From Saxidomus purpurata (lineage: Eukaryota > Mollusca > Bivalvia > Venerida > Veneridae): DNA of 64,000 nt. Location: positions 3,779,290-3,843,289 of the forward strand of contig JAFMSR010000016.1 in the NCBI GenBank assembly GCA_022818135.1, in the 5' to 3' direction. A program made the position numbers and the translations under genes. The notes beneath the pieces are model-generated. The model was given only the letters and a program-made list of their open reading frames with translations, was not told where the DNA came from and did not search any database. Below are positions 47,111 to 57,917 of the stretch, in pieces; within the stretch, counting starts at the first letter, position 1, and every line of letters starts with the position of its first letter.

Positions 47111-48019
47111 GAATATAAATACATGTAATTTAGTAAAAAAAGCTTCTATTGCATGCCAGAAGGCCCAGGACCTGGTGCAGAAAGTGGGCACAAAATCAGA
47201 CTGATCTTAAACATACACACAGCCATTATAATTTTAATTTCAATGCTATGTTCAGATGTCCAGTAAATGATAAAAGAAATCTACCGGTGCCCTTACATCT
47301 AGAAGTAGCATTTAAACAAGCGAAAGTTGTGGATTTAAGCAAGGACATTCTGCGTCATGGACATACATATACACTTACTTGATTGCTACACAAGCCTCTC
47401 AATCAAAATAACAGTGCTACAGCTGTACATTGTATGTTATTTGGTTTTTGAAGTGGTTACGGGGATATATTACCCGCCTAGACTACTTATATTACCCGAA
47501 CCGTTAGGCGAGGGTAATGTTGTGTTGAGGTTGGTAATCCCCATATATCACATCAAAAAACAAATTATAATTTTATTTCTCTTCCCTTTCTTAAATATTG
47601 AAAGATTTTGTTTATGTTTTTATCATTTAACGGCTGAACGTAACCAGACATTCAAATCCATTTATGATACATCAATGTCAGTGTGTAACATCACAAATCA
47701 GTGAGGACTTATACACCGACGAGTGTACGTGGTGAACAAGCTCACGTTCAGTCGTTCAGCATAGGGTACAGTAACGAGGTAATGTCAAGTGTATATTAAC
47801 GGCTTGCCCATAAATATCAATATCTATTTACGGATCATTGACCAATCAGGAGACCACAAATTTCATAGAAAGGCAATAAAGGATTACACTGCCCATAGTA
47901 CTCGTAAGAGGTGTGAGGCAGTGTAACAAGATAGTTAGATTATAGAAATGAGTGCCTCTCTTCTAAACTTACCTCCTCCCTCTGTTTTGCTTTTTTATGC
48001 AGATTACATCACTAAAATG
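47111..48019. other. Harbinger interior, nothing recognised
   Basis: Short open frames only. GGGGATATATTACCCGCCTA and a partial inverse around 47540 hint at a decayed foldback element. Confidence 0.3.
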
Positions 48020-48310
48020 TCTGTCTCATTGGTCAACTCGTTAGACATGTTAGAGTCTTTGACTAGAAATCAGTGTAACCTCTCATATATTGAGGGTAAT
48101 GGGTTCGAGACCTGCTACCCGCTAGGTCTCTTTCTATCTGCTAGATCTCTTTATGTGAGAAAGTTTACAGTTTCTTAGGGAAGAAGAGGCTAGACTCTTT
48201 AAGTGAGTGGTTCTTTCCAAAACAATGGTAAGGTAATGTGCCTGCCTGTCTAAATGAGCTAAAACTCTGTTTGAACGGGCGTGAAATTTATACCATATTA
48301 TTCGGCTGTA
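48020..48310 (+). mobile_element. tRNA-Ser-derived SINE, copy 1
   Basis: Head TTGGTCAACTCGTTAGACAT, then long variable arm, B-box GGGTTCGAGACC, then the shared body TCTCTTTATGTGAGAAAGTT and TGTTTGAACGGGCGTGAAAT. Same family as 52674, 53045, 59743 and 63700. A small internal duplication of the GCTAGGTCTCTTTCTATCT block is present. Confidence 0.7.
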
Positions 48311-48929
48311 AATTATGCTTAGATCATCGGAGTGGCTTACAATCATTTGAAATCAACACGAGCATTGGCAAATCAAATATTTATTCACTTACCAGCATAA
48401 TTTATAGCTGTACGTGGCTACACAAAAATACTTACACATAACGTAATCACCATGTATTAACCGCAATTTGAATACAGCTTTCAACAAAAGAAATGTTTTG
48501 CATACGATTTGTTATACTTGAATTTCTGTATAACCAGTTCGTTCAAAATCAAAACAAAACATCGCGAAATCATGCAAAATTCACGGCCCGCATCTTGAAC
48601 AGATTATACTGTACATCACTTCACTCGTGAAACCAGCTAAAAGAGAACTTTTAGCAATACTTTTAAGCAAGTGTCCGTGTTCAATCCAATCAATAAATAC
48701 CATCGAACCACACAAAATAAAAACAAAACAAGCGGGGCGTTGTTGTTGTTTTTCCGTGTTACACAACGCTTGCATTGATACACCGGTATCGTTTTGACAC
48801 TGCCGAATAGCCGGGCAAACTACAATTTATCATTTATGTGATAAAATAAGTAAAATTCGTCAGTAATTTACCAATATTTCTTTCTTTTGTTGATGTTCAT
48901 CAATTTAGAGTATCTCAGACGCCATATTT

Positions 48930-49112
48930 AAGAAAATTTCTTAAAAGTTAAGGGACCACCGATGTCGACTTAATATTTAAGTGAAAAATCGGCACTTTAA
49001 GGAAAATTTTAAGCTAAGAAATTTTATGGATATTACTTAAGGAAATTCTTAAAATATAAGACAAAAATAAGGAAACTTAAGGAAAATCTTATAAACTAAG
49101 GGGAATTTTTTA
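48930..49112. promoter_or_regulatory. Harbinger right subterminal repeat array
   Basis: Many TTAAGGAAA / TTTCTTAAG motifs within 180 bp mirror the left subterminal region 39410-39590. By analogy with studied Harbinger elements these are candidate binding sites for the Myb-like protein or transposase (inference). Confidence 0.5.
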
Positions 49113-49137
49113 CTTAGATGCTTTATGGATACGGCCC
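49113..49137 (-). repeat. Harbinger right terminal inverted repeat
   Basis: CTTAG then ATGCTTTATGGATACGGCCC; followed by the CAG target duplication. Confidence 0.9.
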
Positions 49138-49468
49138 CAGACCATGATCTACATGAATTTGCCTATAATCTTGTAAACTTTCTTCTTTGCACAAGCACTG
49201 AACGATGAAGGTGCCGAGAATTATGAATTTTAAGATATTCCAATGCATTTTTTATGTTGACATGGAACATAGCACGTCACAAATGACGTAACTTCCGTGT
49301 TCTTTATTGATAAAAACCGTCCTTTCTAAGATTTCCGTGAAACAGTACAGCATACAAAACATATTTCAAAGATGTGACACCAATCAATGAAATCAAGAGT
49401 CGTACAACGGTTATCTTTATTATCCAGTTTGGCGTTGTCCGTCCGTCTTTCCGCCTGTCTGTCCGTCT

Positions 49469-49720
49469 GGGGTCGTATTCCAGTAGCATCTTAATTAAGT
49501 GATTTCTTAAGTATTTTAACTTAAGTCCATTTTTTTTTTTTATTGTATTATAATTCTCTCAAAAGTCAATGATTGTGTGTAATTTCATAATCATTATAGA
49601 AATTGCTCAGGGAAGATTGAATAAATTTTCAACATGCTGCAATGCACATTCTCCTTTTTAAATTGTTAATTTTAAGGAAAATCGTAAGATTTGACTGAAG
49701 GTGCTACTGAAATATGCCCC
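49469..49720. repeat. Harbinger-related MITE
   Basis: Left end GGGGTCGTATTCCAGTAGCA, followed by TCTTA; right end in reverse complement GGGGCATATTTCAGTAGCAC, followed by CTTCA. Subterminal TTAAG motifs occur as in the large Harbinger element 330 bp away, but the ends differ, so it is a relative rather than a direct deletion derivative. Confidence 0.6.
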
Positions 49721-50995
49721 TTGGAGTGATATATAAGAAAAGGCTTGGGCTGACAGTGCTCCTATAGAGAATATTGCGGCTCGACAAGTGTTCTGATCAT
49801 TGAAGTTTTCTTATATATTCTATACGGAAATTAAAAAAAAAAAACGTATTTGAACTCGATGAAGTTTCTTGTTATAATTTCATTTATAAAAGGGTTATTT
49901 AACTTCACAGAATTAGCGCAATCCAGTTCAATCAAAATGAGGCCCCTTGTGGGGTGGGGCTGTTTTCCCTATATAACATATATAGAATCTTTAAAGTTAG
50001 TAGTCAGAATTTTATTGGATTTGGTTACATTAGCTATGTTATGGTTCCTACATGTAATAAAAAAAATGCTTTGATAAAACTGACTTCTACGTTTTGAAAC
50101 TAATCGTACGAATTTTATTTCATTTCACACAAATAATCAACTTATGTTGATGTATACAATGTCATGTACCAACATTTTTCAAATAAAGATGATCCCTTAA
50201 GAATGAGGCTTCAAGTGGGCCGGTCGTTTTCCCTAGAATCTATCTAATCTTTATAGAAACTAAAAAAAAATAGTGATCAAAATAATAAGCTTATGGCCCT
50301 TAACCAAAACTACAAAAGGAAATTCATCCTTAAACAAGACATTCGTACCAAGTAGGTAGAAATTAGTGTTTTACTTAATATACACTCTATCTTCCCGATA
50401 TTATCTACAAAAGGTATTTTTCTTTCAATCCAGACGCTATATAACTTCATTAAATTTTGCACTAATGATGTAATAATCCTATACCGAAATTGCTCACAAA
50501 ATAATGTGGTCCTATACGGCGGGGGATCCCAAGTCAACGAAATTTGTTTGTTGGATTTTGTTTTAAAATGATCACGGTGAAATTAAGATGCACCCAGTAA
50601 CATGCAGTCTGAGCAAATCCAGTCACTTGTACGTCGGGTCATAAATGCTGAGAAAATCTTACCATACTGTAATAACACGTGTTAAAAACATCAGATAACT
50701 GTTTATAATATACATGTATATATTTAGCCTGTCCTGAATAATTAAAATCATCATCCTTGCAAATCACTCTTGAGGCCAAAGTTGAGTTTCCGGTTGGGAT
50801 GGGACAGACTGTAGTAGATCTATATCCACATGTAGTGTGAAAAATATAAAATAAGAGTACATCTTCAAAAATGTTGCTACATTAGGAAAAGTTCTAGAGA
50901 AAATTCCTCACATCTGATTTAAACCATTTAAACTAATTTAGCGGTTCTGTCTGGAAATTAAACAATAAGCAGATGTTTTTGCCCTTTAATGTTAG
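49721..50995. other. Intergenic, nothing recognised
   Basis: AT-rich; no exon or structured repeat supported. Confidence 0.4.
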
Positions 50996-51183
50996 TGTAG
51001 CCGTTCTGGTTCGTGATCCCTTGTATGGGAGAATAGCTCCGTCCCAAGTCGACCCCGTGGGTATAAAATATATAATCCTCGAGATCGGCTCGGAATAATG
51101 CGAGTGCAGCCAAAGCTGTACTGGGAGTTACCAGGATATTTACTCGAATTCTTGGGACAAGGTCACTTATCGGGGTGGCTACA
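50996..51183 (+). repeat. Possible solo LTR or TATA-containing repeat
   Basis: Bounded by TGTAGCC and GGCTACA, short inverted ends beginning TG and ending CA, with a TATA-box-like GGGTATAAAATATATAA at 51059. No matching target duplication was found, so the call is weak. Confidence 0.3.
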
Positions 51184-51461
51184 ACCCCTAGGTTCGTACT
51201 CTGGTTGTGTCTAACTTACGTTCTTTCCCGGGATAAATAACTACCAGGCTGAATCACAGTTTTCTGATATTTATTTCAGATACCACTTTAATGTTCATTT
51301 AATGACACAATAGCATCAATACACCCAGGATTTATCAAGAAATCAATCCTATTTAAATATGGGGATCCACTATGGGAACCTCCCCTATGTATTCTCAGAA
51401 TAAAGCTGAGATATACTGTCAAAATAGGCAAGGACGGAAAAGTGCCGCCTGTACCAATGAA

Positions 51462-51678
51462 TACGTATATGGTTGGCCATCGCCACCAAAAATAATTAAG
51501 CCGCGGTAAAAATATTTTAGCTCCGGCATAAATATGATTTAAGCCGCGGCAAAAATCGCATTTTTATCGGAGCTAAAATATTTTAACCGCGGCTTAAATC
51601 ATATTTATGCCGGAGCTAAAATATTTTTACCGCGGCTTAATTAATTATTTTTGGTGGCGATGGCCAGCCATATACGTA
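51462..51678. repeat. Large palindrome, arms of about 100 bp
   Basis: TACGTATATGGTTGGCCATC on the left mirrors GATGGCCAGCCATATACGTA on the right, and pairing continues almost perfectly through TTAAGCCGCGGTAAAAATAT and GCTCCGGCATAAATATGATT to a loop around 51550-51587. The inner units TTAAGCCGCGG and AGCTCCGG recur, so each arm is itself partly repetitive. Confidence 0.9.
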
Positions 51679-52081
51679 CGTACTGGACGTAGGGCCAGTT
51701 TGACCAGAACTAAATTTGAACTTATATATAATCATTTGTTTTACCAAATAATTACTTGTTAAATAAAACTGGCAAATATACTCTTCTTTATAACTGGAAT
51801 TTAACATTAAGTTATTGCAAAAATATATCAAAGATATTTGTTTCTTTCAACAATGAACATGATACAGATAATTTGCATGAGTTTAACAATAAAGGGAGGA
51901 AACTGAGATAGGCAAAATACAAAATAGACCAAAACCGTTACATTAGAAATAAAGCCATGGTTTGGTAGCGTTTTCTTTACATATCGTAACAAGATACATG
52001 TAACATGACATGATGGGGATATCCAATACAGAATCGCATTATCATATCCCATCAATAAAAGGACATAATGATATCCGACCA

Positions 52082-52158
52082 TTAGCCCGGTTGGCTCAAT
52101 CGTCAGAGCACGAGACTTGTAATCTCGGGGTATCGGGTTCGATTCCCGGGGCTGACCA
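52082..52158 (+). tRNA. tRNA-Thr(UGU)-like SINE head
   Basis: Well-paired cloverleaf with A- and B-box promoter elements. Because a repeated body follows directly with no T-run terminator, it is read as a SINE promoter rather than a tRNA gene. Confidence 0.55.
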
Positions 52159-52375
52159 ACTAAAATACTAACAGTCTTTCGGATGAGACTAAAACCGAGG
52201 TCCCATGTATGGGTGCTATACACCTGGCATGTATAAGAACCAGGGGTGTCTCTGGTATTGGGACGCTTTCTGTATCTTGCACTATCCTCCGAAACCTAAA
52301 ATAACTAACATCTTCTGGGGGCGTTGGTCATATAAGAAACCGGTACCAACGATAAAGCCCTAATATACGACCATT
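52082..52375 (+). mobile_element. tRNA-Thr(UGU)-derived SINE, complete copy
   Basis: The head (52082-52158) folds as a tRNA: acceptor TTAGCCC/GGGCTGA, D stem GCTC/GAGC, anticodon arm CGAGA-CTTGTAA-TCTCG (anticodon TGT), T arm with GGTTCGATTCC, then encoded CCA. The body (CAGTCTTTCGGATGAGACTA, GGTCCCATGTATGGGTGCTA, ACCAACGATAAAGCCCTAAT) is shared with the inverted headless copy at 32466-32665. Confidence 0.8.
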
Positions 52376-52673
52376 AACATGACAGGAAGACACCCCATCG
52401 TCGAAGTCTGAAGGCATAACAGTGTTGCAAATTCCGAAGGCAGCCGAAAATTGCATATCGTTTGTCGTAAGCGAATTGGTTTGTGCTTTTGTGAAAACAA
52501 TAGCATAGAGGACCTCCAATAGTGTTAGTTGTATTATGTAATCAAGTACTTTGTCTAAAATGAAATATTGTGATAAAGCATACATGTTAGACACCGTAAC
52601 TGTCCGGTCCTTTCCCAATTCCATAGCTCTGACATGTTGCCAATAGATTTCAGTTTAAGAACATAGCCTCCGA

Positions 52674-52835
52674 GGCGAAGTGGCTCAGGTCATTGACTTG
52701 AAAATCACTGAAACTTCTCAATGCTCGAGGGTCATAGGTATGAGCTCACGAGAACGATGAACTGCTCGCTTGTAAGTTTCTGAAATACTGTTGAAATAGG
52801 CGTTAACTGCCCCCACATCTCCATCCAGACAAGAA
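52674..52835 (+). mobile_element. tRNA-Ser-derived SINE, copy 2
   Basis: GAAGTGGCTCAGGTCATTGA, CTTGAAAATCACTGAAACTT, CGAGGGTCATAGGT, then TTTCTGAAATACTGTTGAAA and TAGGCGTTAAC. The middle of the body is deleted relative to copies 3 and 5. Confidence 0.6.
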
Positions 52836-53044
52836 AAGGAACGCCGTCATACATTTTGGTGTACGGTAAAGCTGCAGTAAGTCTACTGTTCTAAGCTATG
52901 CTTCAAGCTGCATACATGTACGTTAGTTACACTGTGTTTAAAGTTACTTTGACTTGAGCTAGGTCATAATTTATCATGATCCAGACTTGAGCTACCTTTG
53001 ACTAAGGCGAAACAATAAACTCATATATCGCAATCCAGTCTTGT

Positions 53045-53300
53045 ATCGCCTACATGGTCGAGTTGTTAGAGTCACTGACTTGAAATCACTGTAACCTCTC
53101 ATTGATTTAGGGCCATGGGATTGGGCTCTGCTACCTAAACATGTCTCTTTATGTGAGAAAGTTGGTTACTACTTACGAAGGATAAGGTTCTAGGACTGCA
53201 TGGTCCTCCTTAGAAAAGATGACCAGGTAAACTATCCACCTGCAAAAATAACTTATGTTTATTGCACAGTTTCAACGGGCATTAAACTTAAGGCATATAG
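53045..53300 (+). mobile_element. tRNA-Ser(UGA)-derived SINE, copy 3
   Basis: CGCCTACATGGTCGAGTTGT, then GACTTGAAATC (anticodon loop with TGA), long variable arm, a weakened B-box, the body TCTCTTTATGTGAGAAAGTT and a tail TTTCAACGGGCATTAAAC. The long variable arm and anticodon identify a serine tRNA ancestor. Confidence 0.75.
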
Positions 53301-54021
53301 TCAACAGAGAACTTCTACAAAACACGTTTAATTGTCCGATATTTAAATCTATAGGTATATAGACGTGAATGCAATACCAAGTCAGTTTGACAACTTTTTA
53401 AAAATTAAATATACAGTCAAACCTGTGAACAAAGACCACTCTCTAGAAGAAGCTAAAGCGGTTTTTGTTCACAGATGGTCTTTGATTGATTGATTGATTG
53501 ACTGATGTTTATTCCGATTAAAACACACATATACATTTATACTTTATTCACAAGTGTCTACACACTATTTGAATAGTGCACTTTTTTCTGCCTGCTAATC
53601 TTTATTTGCAGGTGATTTTTAAGCCAGGTTTGATTGTACAACATAGTTTCTATAGACTAACGTTTTTGCATAATTGAGAATGCCTTAACCTTAAATTTGA
53701 CCTGGTGATTTAGCTTTTCATCTAATGTCATGGTTTCCAAGTTTACATATACATCATTGAAATAAACAATCTGAGCATTTTCATGAACATTTGGTACAAA
53801 ACGTGCCCACAGGATGGTTTTCAATGCTTTTCAAAAGGGTTCTAGTTTTTGTGTCCCAATGTTGGATTAGCTGTCATGTCCCTGTGTATAAACCTCGTGT
53901 GGTCTGACCCAGGATCAAAGCTGGGTCTTCCAGGTTGCTTAGAAAACACTAACCACAGTACAACTCAGATCTACACCACACGTCTTCTACAGTGAAGGAG
54001 AATTTTAGCAAATTATTGTGC
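53301..54021. other. Intergenic with a short (GATT)n tract
   Basis: TGATTGATTGATTGATTGAC at 53483-53502, otherwise no feature supported. Confidence 0.4.
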
Positions 54022-54515
54022 AACAAGAGTGCCAAATTGTCACAAAATACACCCATCAGGTAGGCATTAATCAGTGGCAATTAGTTTTTTTATCGCAACC
54101 TAGGTTTTATGCCCATAAGCATTCACAGAAAGTTAGATGAATATTGGATAAGAAATGTTGAAGTTAGAGGGCGGACAAGGTTAATTTGGCATATTTTGGA
54201 TAATTCAAGGGCCAAGGGATATTGGACTGGTTATCGAACTTGGCTCAGACATTATGCCAATAAATGTGTTAAGCAAGTTTGGTGAAGATCAGATGAAAAC
54301 TGATTCACTTTAAGAGCGGACAAGGCCAATTTTGGATAATTCAAGGGCCAAGGGATATTTGACTGGTTATCGAACTTTATGCTAATAAATGTGTTAAGCA
54401 CTTTTGGTGAAGATCAGATGAAAACTGTTTGACTTAGACAGCAGACAATATATGGACACTGCCCGCCCACCCGCCGGTTTTCCCATAGTAAGTCCAAACG
54501 GACATACAAAAAGTA
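54022..54515. mobile_element. Tandem-core (pearl-type) element, family F
   Basis: Begins GCAACAAGAGTGCCAAATTG, carries two cores sharing TCAAGGGCCAAGGGATATT, GACTGGTTATCGAACTT and TTTGGTGAAGATCAGATGAA, and ends in a CCGCCCACCCGCCGG stretch and GTCCAAACGGAC. Non-coding. Confidence 0.6.
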
Positions 54516-55094
54516 AGTAAATCTATGAAGAGAAATCACAACTGAAGTTAACTATATAGCAGGTATGTATTTATCTACAGAGATTCAAAACAATTACTAT
54601 ACTGTTCATTTCACTTTATTTAGCATTCTCATAAATAAATTATGTACATCAACTCAGACATAAACAGTCTGGTATATATAAACAATTTCAGGAAACAAAT
54701 GCAGAGGGAGTATAGGAAACAATACTTAAAATACAGCCACATAACTACAGTTCAAAGTAAATAACTATTGCCGTTTTTCTATCCCTAATTTGATTTGCCC
54801 CTACACTAAGTTATATTTTGAAGCCATCAACTAAATTAACTACTTCCAAATACAAAGATGAACAGAATAAAGTTAGCTTTAACTCTAACATTGCTCATTT
54901 TGTATATCAATTAAAGAATGAAAGAAATCAATTGTTCTGAAATCTGCAATAACCTACGTTTTGATGCTAGAGCTGTTGCAACGTCATAAATTACGTCAAA
55001 TTGTGCCTTATGATGCGTAAAATATAGTATGTTGGATTTTTAACTTATTGTGGATAGTTAGTCATCTTGGAATCAAAGTATTCTTTTAGAGCTA

Positions 55095-55197
55095 TTCATT
55101 GTCTAATAAACAACTCTGTCGTTCAGTTGCTTAGGGCCTATGGCCTTCTTCATTACTGTGCATCAGAACTCCAAATCATGGTTTATTAGACAATGAA
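55095..55197. repeat. Short foldback, 17-bp perfect arms
   Basis: TTCATTGTCTAATAAAC (55095-55111) and its exact reverse complement GTTTATTAGACAATGAA (55181-55197), with an inner GGGCCTATGGCC hairpin. Confidence 0.8.
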
Positions 55198-55252
55198 CAT
55201 TGCTAAAACTGATTATTAGATCTTGGATATAATAATTTTGAAAAATGACTTT

Positions 55253-57911
55253 CAGGGTTCCCACAATTTTCTGCAAGTAAAATTCCCGACTTTTTCAAGT
55301 TTTTTTTTGCAAATTCCAGACTTTTTTCAACCTTTTTCAAGGTTTATTCCAGGTTCTACAGTGAAATATTGTTATTGACAGCGTAGCCTGGTTTTCAACG
55401 GTACCGGTTTACTTGATATATACACTCACCTGTACTTAATAAAAAGTTCACTAATAAATTGACATCTAATCTTTCATTTAATCACAAAACCATCATACCA
55501 CTCATGAATTACAAAGTCTGATACTGTCAATGTAAGCCGCCATTTTGATCATGAAATGTTACAGTCAACTTCATGCTACCGGTGTAATGGTAAAAATCGT
55601 AAAAGTATGGGCAGCCATATCCTGCATTAACTTCAGTTTACAGTGAACATGCCTTTACTGTCACACGAGTAACATATTTATATTTAAATGGTTTTGTTTA
55701 TCAATGAAAAGTTAGATTTATCAAGAAAACTTGTAACATCCCTGAAAAAAGTAATAACATGTTTATTCACAGTGTGGTCACTTAAACATGTCTGTTCACA
55801 AAGTAAGCACTTATAAATATATGTCATTTCCTTGAAAAACATTTTTGATGTGTTTTCAGTGACCACAACATCACATTTACTTAATTAACTATTGTAATAT
55901 AAAAAACTTCTGTGAGTCCAGACAGTTTGGGCGAACCATTCTACTATTTTGTCCCGCCATTATCAGTTGTCATGGTGTCACATGACTTTTATGAAAAGAT
56001 GTGACGTCAGTAAAAACTGCCAAACTTATTTTGGATATAAAAAATATGTTTTGCACGGAAATCGGCCAGATTGGACCAAGAAGGGTAGATTTAAGCAAAC
56101 AAGAGGGCCAAGATGGCCCTATATCACTCACCTTGGTACAAGTCCACTTGCCTGGTGGAAGATCACTAGATAATGTTATATACCAAATAAGTTTTCCTAT
56201 ATACGCCTTTGTAAAACAAATGATACCCCCCGGGCAAGGTAAATTTTGACCCTAGGGGCATAATTTGAACAAACTTTAAAGAGGTCTACTAGCCAATGCT
56301 ACATGCCAAATATCTAAGCTCTAGGCCTTGTGGTTTCAGAGAAAAAGATTTTTAAAGTCTTCCCTATATAAGCCTTTGTAAAACTAAGTGACCCCCAGTG
56401 CGGGGTCAATTTTGACCCAGGGGTCATAATTTGAACAATCTTGGTAGAGGTCCACTAGCCAATGCTACATGCCAAATATCTAAGCTCTAAGCCTTGTGGT
56501 TTCAAAGAAGAAGATTTTTAAAGTTTTTACTATATAAGCCTATGTAAAACTAAGTGACCCCTGGTGCGGGGTCAATTTTGATCCGGGGCTCATAATTTGA
56601 ACAATCTTGGTAGAGGTCCACTAGCCAATGCTACATGCTAAATATCTTAGCTCTAGGCCTTTTGGTTTCAGAGAAGAAGATTTTAAAATTTTTTCCTATA
56701 TATTCCTATGCAAAACTAAGTGACCCCCCCCGGGGGGTCAATTTTGACCCGGGGTCATAATTTGAACAATCTTCGTAGAGGTCCACTAGACAATGCTACA
56801 TGCCAAATATCTAAGCTCTAGGCCTTGTGGTTTCAGAGAAGAAGATTTTTAAAGTTTTTCCTATATATTCCTATGCATAACTAAGTGACCCCCAGTGCGG
56901 TGTCAATTTTGACCCGGGGGTCATAATTTGAACAATCTTGGTAGAGGTCTACTAGACAATGCTACATGCCAAATATCTTAGCTCTAGGCCTTGTGGTTTA
57001 AGAGAAGAAGATTTTTTATAGTTTTTCCTATATATGCCTATGCAAAAACTAAGTGCCCACCCCCCGGGGTCAATTTTTGACCCGGGGGTCATAATTTGAA
57101 CAATCTTGGTAGAGGTCCATTAGACAATGCTACATGCCAAATATCTAAGCTCTAGGCCTTGTGGTTTCAGAGAAGAAGATTTTTTAAAGTTTTTCCTATT
57201 TGTTGCCATAGCAACCAGAGTTCTGTATGGAATGGAATTCTTTGAACAACTTTGATAGAGCTTCATGCAAGGAACATCCCTGCAAAGTCTCATCAACATT
57301 GGCCCAGTGGTTTCAGAGGAGATGTCGTTTGAAGGAAATGGTGGACGGACGTACGACGGACGCCGGACGGAATGCGATCCTAATAGCTCACTCTGGCACT
57401 TTGTGCCAGGTGAGCTAAAAAGTGGTAGTTTGAGAGGCACACATAAAAAATATTCATCGCATATTTTTCACTTTAGCAGAAAATACATTTTTACTGTAGA
57501 GTAACTGAAGTTAATAAGGCGTGAAAATATAAACAGACGACAGATGGCCCTGTGATGAAAATATCCCGAGATTTACATTTGCACCGGTACTTTGGGACCA
57601 CCAGTACCGTGGGGTTTCAGTATATATAAAGCGAATCTCAATAAACTGCAGCAAATGTCTCATTGAAAATAACTTTTGATGAATGCAGACACTGCTACTA
57701 TTCATGAACACTAAACGCTTACATGTGGTAACTGCTCCATTTACATGCTATGAGAAGTTATACTAGTTTTGTACCCAAATCGGTTTGAACTTTCGTACTT
57801 TTCCCACCTTTTCCCGACTTTAACCCTATATCGTAAAAATCAAGGCATTTTCACGACCGGGAATGAACTTCTCGATATTACCGACTTTTCCCAGGTAGTG
57901 TGGGAACCCTG
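55253..57911. mobile_element. hAT-like TIR element, non-autonomous, with nested tandem-core element
   Basis: 13-bp perfect ends CAGGGTTCCCACA (55253-55265 and inverse at 57899-57911), flanked by GACTTT on both sides (55247-55252 and 57912-57917). CAGGG-type ends are typical of hAT elements, whose duplications are 8 bp; here only 6 bp match. Both subterminal parts have repeated CCCGACTTTT motifs. No transposase is recognisable; about half of its length is the element at 56100-57420. Confidence 0.75.
56100..57420. mobile_element. Tandem-core (pearl-type) element, family E
   Basis: Starts AACAAGAGGGCCAAGATGGC, has about seven cores of about 160-165 bp (CATAATTTGAACAATCTTGG, AGCTCTAGGCCTTGTGGTTT, GGGGTCAATTTTGACCC), then GGACGGACGTACGACGGACG (57343 on) and a terminal hairpin CTGGCACTTTGTGCCAG (57392-57408). 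A terminal hairpin after a microsatellite is compatible with Helitron/Helentron-type non-autonomous elements. Nested in the hAT-like element. Confidence 0.8.
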
Positions 57912-57917
57912 GACTTT

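Larger units (their letters stand above)
39386..49137. mobile_element. PIF/Harbinger DNA transposon, two-gene autonomous type
   Basis: A 9752-bp element with ends GGCCCGTATCCATAAAGCAT (left) and the inverse of GGGCCGTATCCATAAAGCAT (right), about 25 bp with one mismatch, and 3-bp CAG duplications at 39383-39385 and 49138-49140. Both subterminal regions (39410-39590 and 48930-49110) are dense in TTAAG / CTTAAG motifs, probably binding sites. It carries a Myb/SANT-like gene (+) and a HARBI1-like transposase (-), the two-ORF set typical of the superfamily, plus nested SINEs (46920-47110, 48020-48300) and a tandem-core fragment (40590-40835). The 3-bp duplication and DDE transposase fix the superfamily. 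Confidence 0.9.
36241..49248 (-). pseudogene. Small secreted protein, paralogue A, first exon split by a Harbinger transposon
   Basis: Minus-strand exons: 1a 49138-49248, 1b 39290-39382 (interrupted by the transposon at 39386-49137), 2 37333-37395, 3 36241-36372, all ending in phase 0. The start ATG opens a signal peptide, MHWNILKFIILGTFIVQCLC, closely matching that of paralogue B in length and pattern. Exon 1a ends ...VDHGL; with one CAG duplication removed the frame runs on as V-YNSVIAIGEA...WIRHIP, parallel to B's SHGLV...WNRTFP. Exon 2 reads EWHLKLMMRAKYRN; exon 3 reads GWKTCRIGVFWKSR, then PIC, then DDKRF. Predicted ancestral length is 132 residues. No other break was found, so the insertion is the only disabling lesion I can see. 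Unless the transposon is spliced out or is polymorphic, this copy is dead. Confidence 0.65.

Noticed and set aside
39379..49144. 6-bp AGACCA duplication for the Harbinger element
   Set aside because: It matches, but it leaves the host exon out of frame. A 3-bp CAG duplication gives equal-length TIRs, the usual Harbinger length, and an in-frame empty site.
49104..49150. Exon 1 of paralogue A beginning after the TAG at about 49149
   Set aside because: A better model starts at the ATG at 49248 with a signal peptide matching paralogue B. The apparent acceptor lies in the other frame.
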